64,000 nucleotides of DNA from an uncultured Rhodopila sp. (GCA_903851415.1 CAINOE010000110.1:25057-89056); one strand, 5' to 3'. Counted from the first letter of the stretch, positions 42,666 through 52,183 are shown. Notes: generated by a model from the sequence alone, not told the origin. Made by a program: numbers and translations.

Positions 42666-45600
42666 CTAGACCGAAGTCAGGGCCGCGACGCTGTCGCCAA
42701 CCTCCTGCGTCCTGTGCCGCGCCGCGATCGCCATATAAACCGCCGGCAGAACGAACAGGGTGAAGAGAGTCCCGATGGACAGGCCGCTGGCGATCACCAG
42801 ACCCATATTGAAGCGCGACGCCGCACCCGCGCCGGAGGCGAAAATCAGCGGCACCACACCCAGCACCATCGCCGCCGTGGTCATCAGGATCGGCCGCAAC
42901 CTGATCCCCGCCGCGTAAATGATCGCCTCCAGCTTCGTCCGGCCGGCGCGCTGCGCTTCGTTGGCGACCTCGACGATCAGGATGCCGTGCTTGCTGATCA
43001 GACCCATCAGGGTAACGAGCCCGACTTCGGTGTAGATGTTCAATGTCGCGCCGCCGATGCCGATGCTGAGAAACACCAGCGCCCCGGCCACGGACATCGG
43101 GATCGACACCAGAATGACCAGCGGATCGCGGAAGCTTTCGAACAACGCCGCGAGCGAGAGAAAGATGATGATCAGCGCCAGCAGGAACGTGCCGACGAAG
43201 CCGCTGCTTTCCTGCACGAACTGACGCAGCGGACCGGCATAGTCGATCAGCGTGTCGCTTGGCAGCGTGCGCGCCGCGATGTCCTGCAGCGCCTGCAGCG
43301 CCTCCGCCTGCGACACGCCCAGCGCCGGCACCCCCTGGATCGTCGCCGAGTTGACCTGCTGGAAATGATTGATCTGCTGCGGCACCGTTTCCTGCCGCAC
43401 CTTGGCCACCGCGGAAATCGGTATCGGCGTGCCGTTGATCGTTGCGATCTGATACTTCATCACCTGGTCGATGGTCAGCCGCGATCGCTGCTGCACTTGC
43501 GAAATGACCTTGTAGGACCGCGATCCCAGGCTGAAGTAATTGGTGTAGGCGCCGCCGAGCAGACCGCCCAGGGCCTCGCCGATTTGACTCATCGACAGGC
43601 CCAGCTGGGCGGCTTTGTCGCGGTCAACTTCGAGGACCTGCTGTGGCGCATCGAACTTGAGGTCCGTGTCGATAAACAGGAACAGGCCGGTGGCCGCGGC
43701 GTCCGCCAGGAATTTCCGCGCCCGGGGATACAGCGTTGACAGCGGCTGGGTCGATTTCAGCACGTATTGAATCGGCAGGCCCTGCGATCCCGGCAGAGCG
43801 GGGGGCAGGAACACGGCGATGTTCTGGCCGGCCACATTCTTCAGTTCGCCCTGAAGCTGACGCTGGATGGTCATGGCGTCGCGCTTGCGCTCATCCCATG
43901 GCTTCAGCGTTACGCCGGCGATCGACATGACCGTGCTTTCGACCTGGAAGGTCTGATCCGCCTCGGGGATCTTCGACATGATGCTTTCGACCTGATCGCC
44001 GAACAACTCTTTCTGTTGCAGAGTCGCATCAGGTGCGGAGTTCGGCAGCAGGATGACGACGCCCTGGTCCTCCTCCGGCGCCAGCTCGCTGCTGGCGCTG
44101 CCATACAGGAAGTAGATGCCGCCGATGACCAGGACCGCGAAGGTCAGCGTGACCGACGCCGTGCGCAGGCTGCCGCGCAGCATGCGCTCATAGCCGCGCT
44201 GCAGCCGGCTGAACGCGCGGTCGATGACCGCGGTGATCCAGTCCTGCACGCCGTGGACCTTGCCCTGCGGATGCGGTCGCAGCAGATAGCCGCACATCAT
44301 CGGCGACAAGGTCAGCGCGATGATCGCCGACATGGTTACGGCGCCGACGACCGTGAACGCGAACTCGGTGAACAGCGCGCCGGTCAATCCGCCCTGGAAG
44401 CCGATGGGCACATAGACGGCGATCAGCACCACGGTCATCGCAATGATCGGGTTGGCCAGTTCCCGCGCCGCCTGGATTGCGGCCTGGCGCGGGCGCAGCC
44501 CTTCCTCCATGTGGCGGTTGACGCTCTCCACCACGATGATGGCGTCGTCCACCACGAGGCCGATGGCCAGCACCAGCGCCAGCAGCGACAGCAGGTTGAT
44601 CGAGAAGCCGAACACCAGCATCGCTGCGAAGGTGCCGATCAAGGACAATGGAATGGTAATGACGGGGATGATGACGGAGCGGGGGGAGCCGAGGAAGGCG
44701 AAGATCACCAGCGTGACGATCAGCACCGTCTCGCCCAGGGACCGTTCCACCTCACGGATGGAGCTGTTCACGAATACCGTGGAGTCGTAGATCACATCGC
44801 CCTGGATGCCAGCCGGAAGCTGCTGCTTGATCGACGGCAGCACCGCCTTCACCCCGGCGATCACTGCCAGCAGGCTGGCCGAGGGCACCGTCTGGATGCC
44901 GATATAGACGCCCTTGCGGCCGTTGTAGGAAACGGCGGAGTCGTAGTCGTCCGATCCAAGCGTGACGTTGGCGATGTCGCTCAACCGGATGATGCCGCCA
45001 TTGACCTGCCTGACCACGAGGTCGCGGAATTCCTGCACCGAGTGCAAGGTGGTCGAGGCGGTCAGGTTGAACTGCACCATCTGCCCCTTGGTGGTGCCGA
45101 TGCCGGCGATGACGTTGTTGCTGGCCAGCGCCGTGGCAACGTCCGTCGCGGTCAGCCCGTAGGCCGCCAGCTTCGCCGGGTCCAGCCAGGCCCGCATGGC
45201 GAAGTTCTGCCCGCCCAGCAGCTCCGCCGTCTGCACACCCGGCACCGCCTGCAACCTCGGCTGCACGTTGCGTATCAGGTAGTCGGTGACCTGGTTCGGC
45301 GACAGATCGTTGCTGGCGAACCCGATGATCATCGCGTCCAGCGACTGGCCGATGGCCACCGACAGCGTCGGCTGCTGCACGCCGGCGGGCAACTGGTTGA
45401 TCACCGAATTGATCTTGGTGGAGATTTCCGTCAGCGCCTTATCCGGATCGAAGTTCAGGATCAGGTTCGCGGTGATCGTGCTGACTCCGGATCGGCTTGC
45501 CGATGCCAGCGTATCGATGCCGTTGGCCTGGGCGATGGCGTTCTCCAACGGCGTGGTCACGAACCCGGCCACGGTTTCCGGATCAGCGCCGTAATAGACC

Positions 45601-45746
45601 GTCGTGATCGTAACAACGGCGTTCTCGGTCTTCGGATACTCCAGAATCGGCAGCGAATAGAACGATTTCAGGCCGACAACCAGAAGCATCAGGCTGACCA
45701 CGCACGCCAGCACCGGGCGGCGGATGAAGATATCGGTAAATTTCAT
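42666..45746 (-). CDS. RND multidrug efflux permease (HAE1 family)
   Basis: Full-length inner-membrane proton/drug antiporter of 1026 residues. The N-terminus FTDIFIRRPVLACVVSLML is typical. TM4 carries the proton-relay pair in LAIGLVVDDAIIVVESVNRH, porter-domain motifs include YYGADPETVAGFVTTPLENA, and TM10-12 carry GLISKHGILIVEVANEAQ and AAAMVLGVVPLIFASGAGAA. Twelve membrane helices in two similar halves are evident. It is third in an operon: outer-membrane factor, fusion protein, pump. The substrate is not known, and the similarity is to MexK/MdtB-type pumps rather than metal pumps. A REP element separates it from the fusion-protein gene. Confidence 0.93.
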   Translation of the reverse strand: MKFTDIFIRRPVLACVVSLMLLVVGLKSFYSLPILEYPKTENAVVTITTVYYGADPETVAGFVTTPLENAIAQANGIDTLASASRSGVSTITANLILNFDPDKALTEISTKINSVINQLPAGVQQPTLSVAIGQSLDAMIIGFASNDLSPNQVTDYLIRNVQPRLQAVPGVQTAELLGGQNFAMRAWLDPAKLAAYGLTATDVATALASNNVIAGIGTTKGQMVQFNLTASTTLHSVQEFRDLVVRQVNGGIIRLSDIANVTLGSDDYDSAVSYNGRKGVYIGIQTVPSASLLAVIAGVKAVLPSIKQQLPAGIQGDVIYDSTVFVNSSIREVERSLGETVLIVTLVIFAFLGSPRSVIIPVITIPLSLIGTFAAMLVFGFSINLLSLLALVLAIGLVVDDAIIVVESVNRHMEEGLRPRQAAIQAARELANPIIAMTVVLIAVYVPIGFQGGLTGALFTEFAFTVVGAVTMSAIIALTLSPMMCGYLLRPHPQGKVHGVQDWITAVIDRAFSRLQRGYERMLRGSLRTASVTLTFAVLVIGGIYFLYGSASSELAPEEDQGVVILLPNSAPDATLQQKELFGDQVESIMSKIPEADQTFQVESTVMSIAGVTLKPWDERKRDAMTIQRQLQGELKNVAGQNIAVFLPPALPGSQGLPIQYVLKSTQPLSTLYPRARKFLADAAATGLFLFIDTDLKFDAPQQVLEVDRDKAAQLGLSMSQIGEALGGLLGGAYTNYFSLGSRSYKVISQVQQRSRLTIDQVMKYQIATINGTPIPISAVAKVRQETVPQQINHFQQVNSATIQGVPALGVSQAEALQALQDIAARTLPSDTLIDYAGPLRQFVQESSGFVGTFLLALIIIFLSLAALFESFRDPLVILVSIPMSVAGALVFLSIGIGGATLNIYTEVGLVTLMGLISKHGILIVEVANEAQRAGRTKLEAIIYAAGIRLRPILMTTAAMVLGVVPLIFASGAGAASRFNMGLVIASGLSIGTLFTLFVLPAVYMAIAARHRTQEVGDSVAALTSV

Positions 45747-45778
45747 GGTTTATCCTGCCGCGCAATGACGCTCCAACC

Positions 45779-45872
45779 CGTCATGGCGGGCGGAGGCCCG
45801 CCATCCACGCCTTTGCTCGTATCCGCATCGCAAGGCGTGGATGGTCCGCCTGCGCGGACCATGACGCGGAGG
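45779..45872. repeat. BIME-like double palindrome inside pump operon
   Basis: Two REP halves, TCATGGCGGGCGGAGGCCCG... and ...GGTCCGCCTGCGCGGACCATGA, joined by CCACGCCTTTGC/GCAAGGCGTGG. It lies in the 165-bp gap between the membrane fusion gene and the RND gene, where it may lower or stabilise transcript for one of them. Confidence 0.75.
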
Positions 45873-45911
45873 GGCCGGTGGCCTCCGCCAACCCACAGTA
45901 TTGCCATGGCG

Positions 45912-47087
45912 CTAATAATCCGCCGGCACGGGCGCCGCATCCGTCGTCGGCTGCACCGCGTTATCGATGTTCACCACCGCCTTGTTGTGCAGCTTCAACT
46001 GCCCGGCGGTCACCACCACATCGGTCGGCCCGACACCCTTCAACACGCTGATCTGGTCGCCACGCGCATCGCCGGTCGTGATGAACTGCTGCACCACGAC
46101 ATGCTGCTCATGCCCCTGGTCGTCCTTCTCGTCATGCAGCACGTAAACCAGCGAGCCATAGGGATTGAACGCCACCGCCGCGAGCGGGATCGTCACCAGA
46201 TCCTGTGACGCCCCCGAAACTGCGGAGACGTTCACGAACATCCCCGGCAACAGCGCCCCGTCCGCGTTCGGAATGGTCGCCCGCACCTGCAACATGCGGC
46301 TGCTCGAATCCACCTTCGAATTGAACGACGAGACCGTCCCGGCGAAAATCCGGCCTGGCCAGGCGTCGGTGGTCACCTCCACCTTTTCGCCCGGCTTCAC
46401 CTCGCCCAGCGCCTGCTGCGGGAGATAGAAATCCACCAGCATCGGATCGAGCTGCTGCAACGTCACCACCGTCGTGCCGGGGGCGATATACTGGCCGATA
46501 TCCACCTGCCGTACCCCCAGCCGCCCGGCGAACGGGGCGCGGATGACCTTCTCCGCCATCACCGCCTGCTGTGCGGCGACCTGCGCCCGGGCCACCTTCA
46601 GGTTCGCCGCATCGCTGTCCACCGTCGCCTGCGCCACGCCATGCGCCGCCAACTGCTTCTGATCGCGGGTCAGCGTCACCGCCGCCAGATCCGCCGACGC
46701 CTGAAGCTGCGCCAGCTTGGCATCGTCGTCATTCGGCCGCAGCCGCACCAGCACGGTGCCCGCCGGCACCGTCTGCCCGGACTCGAACGTGATCTGGTCC
46801 ACCACCCCGCCGATCTCCGCCGCCAGATCGGCGCCGTTGACGGCCCGGGCGGAGCCGGTGGCGGTCAGCCGCGGCTGCCAGGGCTGCACCGTCACCGGGG
46901 CGACCGCGACCGTCGGCATCCCCGAGCGGATCGTCGCCGAGACCTTTTTCAGGATGCCCGCCTTGAATTGCGCAAAGCCGATCAGCCCGGCTGCCAGCAG
47001 GCCGACGACCAGCAGCATCAGCGCCATGCGCAGCCAGGTCCGCGGAGGCCGCGTCGTGGTCCGTTCAAGCGTCGTGGCGTCGTTCAT
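45912..47087 (-). CDS. Membrane fusion protein of the RND pump
   Basis: Periplasmic adaptor of about 391 residues. It has an N-terminal membrane anchor (MALMLLVVGLLAAGLIGF), lipoyl half-motifs (EIGGVVDQITFESGQTVPAG; RAPFAGRLGVRQVDIGQYIA), a short helical hairpin (LAQLQASADLAAVTLTRDQK), and a beta-barrel/proximal domain (VKPGEKVEVTTDAWPGRIFA). The ATG at 47087 overlaps the stop of the outer-membrane factor by 4 bp; an ATG at 47108 is also in frame but inside that gene. Confidence 0.92.
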   Translation of the reverse strand: MNDATTLERTTTRPPRTWLRMALMLLVVGLLAAGLIGFAQFKAGILKKVSATIRSGMPTVAVAPVTVQPWQPRLTATGSARAVNGADLAAEIGGVVDQITFESGQTVPAGTVLVRLRPNDDDAKLAQLQASADLAAVTLTRDQKQLAAHGVAQATVDSDAANLKVARAQVAAQQAVMAEKVIRAPFAGRLGVRQVDIGQYIAPGTTVVTLQQLDPMLVDFYLPQQALGEVKPGEKVEVTTDAWPGRIFAGTVSSFNSKVDSSSRMLQVRATIPNADGALLPGMFVNVSAVSGASQDLVTIPLAAVAFNPYGSLVYVLHDEKDDQGHEQHVVVQQFITTGDARGDQISVLKGVGPTDVVVTAGQLKLHNKAVVNIDNAVQPTTDAAPVPADY

Positions 47088-48604
47088 GGATGGAGCACTC
47101 CGCAGCATTGGGCGACTTTCGGCTCAACGTCGGTCCGGTTCCACCAGCCGCCGCCCAGCGCCTGGAACAGGGCGACCGTGTCGGTGAAGCGCGCGGCGCG
47201 CGCCGTGATCAGGGTCAAACGCGCGGAATAGTCGCTCTGTTCCGCGGTAAGCACGTTCAGGTAGGTGCCCGCTCCGGCCGCGTATTGCGACCGCGCAACG
47301 GCGAGGCTGGCGGCCGAGGTCTTCTGGGCGGCGAGCGCAGCCTGCAGGGTTTCGGCATCCCGCTCGATCGCCACCAGCGCGTTGGCGACGTTCTCGAACG
47401 CGGTGTTCACCGTGCTGCTGTATTGCGCCGCCGCGACGTCCAGCGCCGCCTGAGCCGCATGCTTGCGGGCGAGCAGCGTGCCGCCTTCGAAAATCGGCTG
47501 CGTCAGGCTGGCGGCGATGCTCCAGACCAGCCCTCCGGGCGTGAACACCTGCGAATAATTGGTGCCTTCGCGGCCGATACTGCCCGTCAGCGAGATTTGC
47601 GGCAGCATGTTCGCGGTGGCCACGCCGACATTCGCGAAGGCCGAATGCAACAGCGCGCCATACGCCCGGATGTCCGGCCGCTGCTCCACCAGTTTCGACG
47701 GCAGCGACACCGGCAGTTCCTCCGGCAGGGTCAGGTCGTCCAGGTTCAACGTCGGCGTCGCGTATTGCGCAGGACGTTCGCCGAGATAAACCGCAAGCTG
47801 GTTGCGCTGCTGCTGCAACTGCTTCTCCAACCCGGGCAAGGTGGCGACCTGGGTGTCCCGCAGCGATTGCTGTTGCAGCACGTCAACCTGGCTGACGCCG
47901 CCGAGTTCGAAGCGCTGCCGCACCAGGTTCAGCGCATCGGTATCGGCCTTGATGATGTCGTGCGTGGTGTCGATCTGCGCCTGCAGGGAGGCTTCGTTGA
48001 TCGCGGTATTGATGACATTGGCGGCCAGCGTCAGGTCGGTCGCCTCGATTTCGAACTGCTGATACTCGGCCTGGGCATTGAGTTGCTCGACCTGCCGCCT
48101 GATTCCGCCGAACGCGTCCAGCGTATAGGACACGTTCACGGCGCCGCTGCGCAGCCCGAAGGTCTCCGATCCGCCGGCGGGCAACCCGAGCGCGGCCAGC
48201 GACACGGCCTGGCGTTCTGCCTGGAGGTTGAAGCTGGCCTGCGGGAACCAGGCGCCCTGTTCGGCGCGGGTGTTCGCGCGCGCCTCCCGCAACGTCGCCT
48301 GGGCGGCGGCGACATCGGGGTTTGCCTTCAGCGCCTGCCTCACCAGCGCGGTGATCTGCGGGGAATGGAACAGCTCCCACCACTCCCCGGGGATGTCGCG
48401 GCCATCGACCAGACGCTGCGCCGCGCCGCCGGCGGTGGTGGCGGAGACGGTCTGCACCGGCGCCGGCGTTTCGGTAAAGCGCGCATCCGCGGGACCGGCC
48501 GGGGGATGGAAATCCGGCCCGACGGTGCAGCCGCCGAGGGTGGCTGCCAGGATCAGCGCCTTCGCGTGGCGCCGGTTCGGCGGGCGGGTGACGACAAAAG
48601 ACAT
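47084..48604 (-). CDS. NodT-family outer-membrane efflux lipoprotein
   Basis: Outer-membrane factor of 506 residues for the adjacent RND pump. Lipoprotein signal ALILAATLGGC then TVGPDFHPP; OEP repeats ALKANPDVAAAQATLREARA and SLPSKLVEQRPDIRAYGALL; it ends ALFQALGGGWW followed by a short tail, mirroring the protein at 886. The ATG at 48604 is preferred since the frame extension to 48742 runs into the divergent regulator gene and operator. Confidence 0.9.
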   Translation of the reverse strand: MSFVVTRPPNRRHAKALILAATLGGCTVGPDFHPPAGPADARFTETPAPVQTVSATTAGGAAQRLVDGRDIPGEWWELFHSPQITALVRQALKANPDVAAAQATLREARANTRAEQGAWFPQASFNLQAERQAVSLAALGLPAGGSETFGLRSGAVNVSYTLDAFGGIRRQVEQLNAQAEYQQFEIEATDLTLAANVINTAINEASLQAQIDTTHDIIKADTDALNLVRQRFELGGVSQVDVLQQQSLRDTQVATLPGLEKQLQQQRNQLAVYLGERPAQYATPTLNLDDLTLPEELPVSLPSKLVEQRPDIRAYGALLHSAFANVGVATANMLPQISLTGSIGREGTNYSQVFTPGGLVWSIAASLTQPIFEGGTLLARKHAAQAALDVAAAQYSSTVNTAFENVANALVAIERDAETLQAALAAQKTSAASLAVARSQYAAGAGTYLNVLTAEQSDYSARLTLITARAARFTDTVALFQALGGGWWNRTDVEPKVAQCCGVLHP

Positions 48605-48632
48605 GAGCGGGGTCAGAATCCTATACCGACGC

Positions 48633-48655
48633 GTCCAGTATGTGATATCCTGGAC
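48633..48655. promoter_or_regulatory. Inverted repeat, likely TetR operator
   Basis: GTCCAG-N11-CTGGAC in the 64-bp gap between the divergent efflux operon and its regulator. The spacer is AT-rich (TATGTGATATC). A related CTAGTATGA half-site follows at the regulator's start, next to the CAGTATG of the left arm. Confidence 0.6.
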
Positions 48656-48668
48656 CGATAAGTCTAGT

Positions 48669-49328
48669 ATGATTCTGAAAGATAGTCGTGTGACGCCCCC
48701 TTCCGATAGTCCCCGGCCCGGCCGCCCGAAGGACGCCGCCAAACATGCGGCTATCCTGGAGGCCGCGCGGACGCTGTTCGCCCGCCAACCCTTCGACCTG
48801 GTGACGATGGAGGCGGTGGCAGCGCAGGCTTCCGTCTCGAAGATGACCGTCTACAGCCACTTCCACGACAAGGAAACGCTGTTCGAGACTCTTGTCAGCG
48901 CGGTCGCCGATCAGATGATCGCCGCGCTGTCAGGCCCCGAGCACCAGGACGCCAGCTTGCGCGGGCGGCTGGAAGCGGTGGGTTGCGACCTGCTGGGCGT
49001 GCTGCTCGGCCCCGGCGTCTGCGAGATGGCGCATACTCTGCCGGGGACGCTTCGTACTAACCGCACGCTGGCGCTGCGTTTTTACAACGCTGGCCCGGGG
49101 CGGGTGAGGGCGGCTCTGGCCGCGATCATCGCGGAGGCGGCAGGGCGAGGGGACCTTATTGTAGACGATCCGCGGCTTGCTGCCGAGGATCTGGTGAGTC
49201 TGTGGGAAGGCAACCGGCCGGCGATGACCACGTTCGGCCTGACCGAACCGGCCGCGCCGGAGGAAATCCGGCAACGGGCGGTGCGGGGGACGGATGTGTT
49301 CCTGCGGGCGTATCAGAGGGACGGTTAG
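48669..49328 (+). CDS. TetR-family transcriptional regulator
   Basis: Probable repressor of the divergent RND efflux operon. About 219 residues: N-terminal HTH domain with AAILEAARTLFARQPFDLVT and MEAVAAQASVSKMTVYSHFH, then KETLFETLVSAVADQMIAAL leading to a helical ligand-binding domain (TetR_C type, ending FLRAYQRDG). Start at 48669 gives a short N-terminal tail (MILKDSR); a GTG at 48690 is possible. The adjacent inverted repeat supports autoregulation and control of the pump. Confidence 0.88.
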   Translation: MILKDSRVTPPSDSPRPGRPKDAAKHAAILEAARTLFARQPFDLVTMEAVAAQASVSKMTVYSHFHDKETLFETLVSAVADQMIAALSGPEHQDASLRGRLEAVGCDLLGVLLGPGVCEMAHTLPGTLRTNRTLALRFYNAGPGRVRAALAAIIAEAAGRGDLIVDDPRLAAEDLVSLWEGNRPAMTTFGLTEPAAPEEIRQRAVRGTDVFLRAYQRDG

Positions 49329-49440
49329 GGGTCATGCCCCGGACGAGGCGCATAGGCGCTGAGCCCTGCACGAGGCGCATCGAAGCTGATACGGAGCGGC
49401 GGCACAAGCCGCTGTTTTCGTGTCATGGCCGCCTGCTATC

Positions 49441-49530
49441 GTGTCATGGCCGGCCCTGTGCCGGCCATCCACGTCTTTGCCGCCTCAAACCCCTTAAGTC
49501 GTGGATGGCCGGACCAGGTCCGGCCATGAC
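49441..49530. repeat. BIME-like double palindrome
   Basis: GTGTCATGGCCGGCCCTGTG at 49441 and CCAGGTCCGGCCATGAC ending 49530 are the outer arms; inner CCACGTCTTTGC...TTAAGTCGTGG. It lies between the convergent TetR and aldolase genes. A partial extra copy (TGTCATGGCCGCC) starts at 49421. Confidence 0.8.
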
Positions 49531-49580
49531 CCCGTGACAACGACCGTGTCTCCGCCCGCCGCGACGCGGACGCCGGACCC

Positions 49581-50360
49581 TCAGTTCGCCACGTCCCCCG
49601 CGGCCTTGCGCGTCGCGAGCACCGCTTCCCGGGCGGCGCGCGCCATCAGGCCGCTGTCATTGGCAATCGTGACGAACCGGAAGCCCTTCTGGACCATCCG
49701 CGCGGCATAGGACGCCGTCCCGTTGTGCACGCCGGCGAACTTGCCGTGCCTTTTGCAGGACGCCAGCAGCTTGTCGTAGATTTCCAGGATCGCCGGCTCC
49801 TCCCGGTCGAGGATCGGGATCAGGCCCAGCGCGAGGCCCATGTCCGACGGGCCGATATAGATGCCGCTGACCCCCGGCACGCTGAGGATTTCGTCAATAT
49901 TGTCGATGCCGGCCTGTGTTTCGATCATCGCGACGACCAGCACTTCGGTATTCGCCGTCGCCTGGTAGCTGCTCGCCTCCCCGTACATCGCCGCCCTGAT
50001 CGGCCCGTTGCTGCGTTTGCCGGCCGGCGGATACAGGCTGGCATCGGCCAGCGCCTTGGCCTCGGCCGCGTTGTTGACCATCGGGCAGATGATGCCCATC
50101 GCCCCGCCGTCGAGGCACTTGCCGATGATCCCGGGTTCGTTCCACGGCACCCGGACCAGAGGCGTGATCGGGTGCGCCTGCATCGCCTGGAAGCATTGCA
50201 CCATCGACTGGTAGTCCTGCACGCCGTGCTGCAGATCGACGGTCACGCTGTCCCAGCCGCATTGCGCCATCACCTCGGCGGAGAAGCCGGAGGGGATCGC
50301 CAGCCAGCCATTGACGGCGGCCTTGCCCGCGGCGATGCGCGCCTTGAGTTTGTTGGACAT
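49581..50360 (-). CDS. HpcH/HpaI-family class II aldolase
   Basis: Metal-dependent pyruvate aldolase of 259 residues, TIM-barrel. Motifs: WDSVTVDLQHGVQDYQSMVQ (general-base His region), TPLVRVPWNEPGIIGKCLDG, GAMGIICPMVNNAAEA, VAMIETQAGIDNIDEILSVP (metal-binding Glu) and GIYIGPSDMGLALGL (metal-binding Asp). Typical substrates are 4-hydroxy-2-oxo acids such as 2-keto-3-deoxyrhamnonate. The ATG at 50360 is used; the frame runs to 50480 without supporting sequence. Confidence 0.88.
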   Translation of the reverse strand: MSNKLKARIAAGKAAVNGWLAIPSGFSAEVMAQCGWDSVTVDLQHGVQDYQSMVQCFQAMQAHPITPLVRVPWNEPGIIGKCLDGGAMGIICPMVNNAAEAKALADASLYPPAGKRSNGPIRAAMYGEASSYQATANTEVLVVAMIETQAGIDNIDEILSVPGVSGIYIGPSDMGLALGLIPILDREEPAILEIYDKLLASCKRHGKFAGVHNGTASYAARMVQKGFRFVTIANDSGLMARAAREAVLATRKAAGDVAN

Positions 50361-50577
50361 GCGAAGGTCCCTCCCGGATTTTGCTGAGAGCAGAACGCTA
50401 GGCGCGGGGTGGTGGGGCGTCAACGCGGGCGGGATACGCGGCCGCCCTGCGACCGTGCCGCTTGCCGCTGCGCAGCGCAACAGGAGATCGGCTTTTCGCC
50501 GGGCCAGGACGGGAAACGCGTTGTCAGGCGGTTGGTCCGGGCGACCGGGCGACCGGTGTTATCCACAACCGATCAGG

Positions 50578-50901
50578 TCAGGACTGCGGGCCGCTGTGAC
50601 ACGAGGCCAGCGTCGCATCCAGCCAGTTGAGGAAATCCAGGGCGCCGGTCTTGGCATCCCGGGCATGATCGGGAAAACGCCGGACAAGTTCAGCGTCCAG
50701 ATCGTTGTGATGAAACGCCAAGAAACGCCGGATGTCGGCGCGGGCCGCGGCCGCATCCAGCCAGTCCTCGTCCCGCGCATAGGCCGCGACGGCATCCTTC
50801 GGCTCTGGCCCATAGATCGTGTAGTCGGAATTGAGATAGGCGCCGAGGAGATGTTCCAGATACGGATATGAGTCCAGGTGCGGCGGCGGACCTGACGGCA
50901 T
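50578..50901 (-). CDS. Probable immunity protein (CdiI-like) for the adjacent toxin
   Basis: A 107-residue acidic protein. It begins SYPYLEHLLGAYLNSDYTIY, with the aromatic Y-P-x-L-x-x-x-L-G-A-Y pattern I associate with contact-dependent-inhibition immunity proteins, then DAVAAYARDEDWLDAAAARA and ADIRRFLAFHHNDLDAELVR. It starts 10 bp after the toxin gene stop on the same strand, the usual toxin-immunity order. The assignment rests on pattern memory and context. Confidence 0.6.
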   Translation of the reverse strand: MPSGPPPHLDSYPYLEHLLGAYLNSDYTIYGPEPKDAVAAYARDEDWLDAAAARADIRRFLAFHHNDLDAELVRRFPDHARDAKTGALDFLNWLDATLASCHSGPQS

Positions 50902-50911
50902 TGGCGTCTCC

Positions 50912-51772
50912 TTACGGCATGGGATAGGCGGTAAGGACGAAATAGACCTTTTGGGCGATGGTCGTGCGCCGCAGCACGATGCGAACCGCCTGCGCTGCGC
51001 GAGGTGCCGTGGTGCCGCGCATAATGACAGTGCCGATGTCGCGCCCGGCCTGGTAGGTCAGCGGCAGAGTCTTCTGGACGCCGGATGCCGCCCATTGCGT
51101 GATCGCGACCTGATTGGCTCGCAGCGCGTCGCTGACGACCTGCTCCGCCTCACGCAAGCTGGCAAACGTGCCGGCCGCGGGAATTGCGGATTCGGTCGCC
51201 AGGCGGTTGAGCAGAAAGGCGTCGTCCTTCGCCACGTGCCTGGCGATGGTGTGGCCGCCGGCCGCCTCTTCCGCCGCAAGGTCGATCAGTCCGCCCCGGA
51301 TGCTGAGCGCGCGCACAGCGCCGATTCCGCCCGCGACGACCAGGGGTACCGCGATGTCAAGGACAATGCCGACGGTGCTGGCAGTGCCGGGACTGGCGCC
51401 CATCAGGCGCGCCGCCGCGGCGGCTCCCTGCTGGGTCAGGGTGGTGCGGGCGCGTCCGGTCCATAACTGGTAGAAACCCGTGCCGGCGTTATCCAGCCCG
51501 TTCGCACCGAGGATCACGCCGCCGCCCTTGGTCAGCATTGTCGGTTCGGGCGTCAGGAACAGGCCGGCCGCCCCGGCCAGTTCCAGCGCGCCGCCGATGA
51601 GCTCCGCACCGCCGATGAGGCGGGTGAAGAGGTGGTTGCTGGCCGTCTCGGGTTGCGTGATCGTCTCGCCCCGCATCAGCGCGCTCAGCTGGAGCGGTGT
51701 CAGGACGATCCGAAGACCGTCGCCGTCGCTGGCGGCCGTTGACGCGGGCAGGGGTGTTTGTGTCGCTGACAT
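50912..51772 (-). CDS. Polymorphic-toxin-like protein with RNase A-type CdiA-CT domain
   Basis: A 286-residue protein. The first 160 residues have alanine/glycine-rich, partly hydrophobic helices (LIGGAELIGGALELAGAAGL, GTASTVGIVLDIAVPLVVAG) typical of pre-toxin regions. The C-terminal 115 residues start GGHTIARHVAKDDAFLLNRL and continue IPAAGTFASLREAEQVVSDA to IVLRRTTIAQKVYFVLTAYP, matching the bacterial CdiA-CT RNase A-like toxin pattern with a catalytic histidine in GHTIARHV. There is no long filamentous CdiA part and no CdiB, so delivery is unknown. The start at 51772 directly follows a Uma2 remnant. Confidence 0.68.
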   Translation of the reverse strand: MSATQTPLPASTAASDGDGLRIVLTPLQLSALMRGETITQPETASNHLFTRLIGGAELIGGALELAGAAGLFLTPEPTMLTKGGGVILGANGLDNAGTGFYQLWTGRARTTLTQQGAAAAARLMGASPGTASTVGIVLDIAVPLVVAGGIGAVRALSIRGGLIDLAAEEAAGGHTIARHVAKDDAFLLNRLATESAIPAAGTFASLREAEQVVSDALRANQVAITQWAASGVQKTLPLTYQAGRDIGTVIMRGTTAPRAAQAVRIVLRRTTIAQKVYFVLTAYPMP

Positions 51773-51799
51773 GGAACGAGCTATCTGATCTTCCCGTCT

Positions 51800-52013
51800 T
51801 GGCCCTGCAACCGGTGCCCGCTGGCAGCTTGTCGCTCAGAGCGGCGCGGAGGTTCCATACGATGTCGTTATGCCGGAGCGTCGCCGGGGCCGTCGCCACC
51901 GGGCGGAAGCCGTCGAACTCATAGCCGCGGTCGTCGGACCGCGATTCGGCCCGGGCCAGGAACCGCTCCTTGGTCCATGCCTCCGGGTCGATCCGGCGCG
52001 CCGCCACGGTCAT
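51800..52013 (-). pseudogene. Uma2-family nuclease remnant
   Basis: The first 71 codons resemble the N-terminus of Uma2 (PD-(D/E)XK-like) proteins: RIDPEAWTKERFLARAESRS, then YEFDGFRPVATAPATLRHND and NLRAALSDKLPAGTGCRA. After that the frame continues only as an out-of-frame reading of the toxin gene's start, and the catalytic core (PDxxV, E-x-K) is missing. It is a truncated gene replaced by the toxin cassette. Confidence 0.6.
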
Positions 52014-52183
52014 CAGCTAAGCATTCCTGATCCGGTCATTCATTCTAATGTCGCGGAGGCCGGACTCAACAAGAGAAGCAGCCGCACGACTGTTCAGGCA
52101 GATCAGGCTGAAAATCTACCTCTGTCACCGGTATGCCATTGGCTACGCGCACCGCCGTCCTCTTCGCCGCGCCCATGGCACTG

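Noticed and set aside
43767..46208. 813-aa plus-strand ORF opposite the RND pump and fusion protein
   Set aside because: Antisense of strongly conserved genes; composition is His/Arg/Gln-rich without motifs.
47090..48661. 523-aa plus-strand ORF opposite the second NodT factor
   Set aside because: Shadow of a conserved gene.
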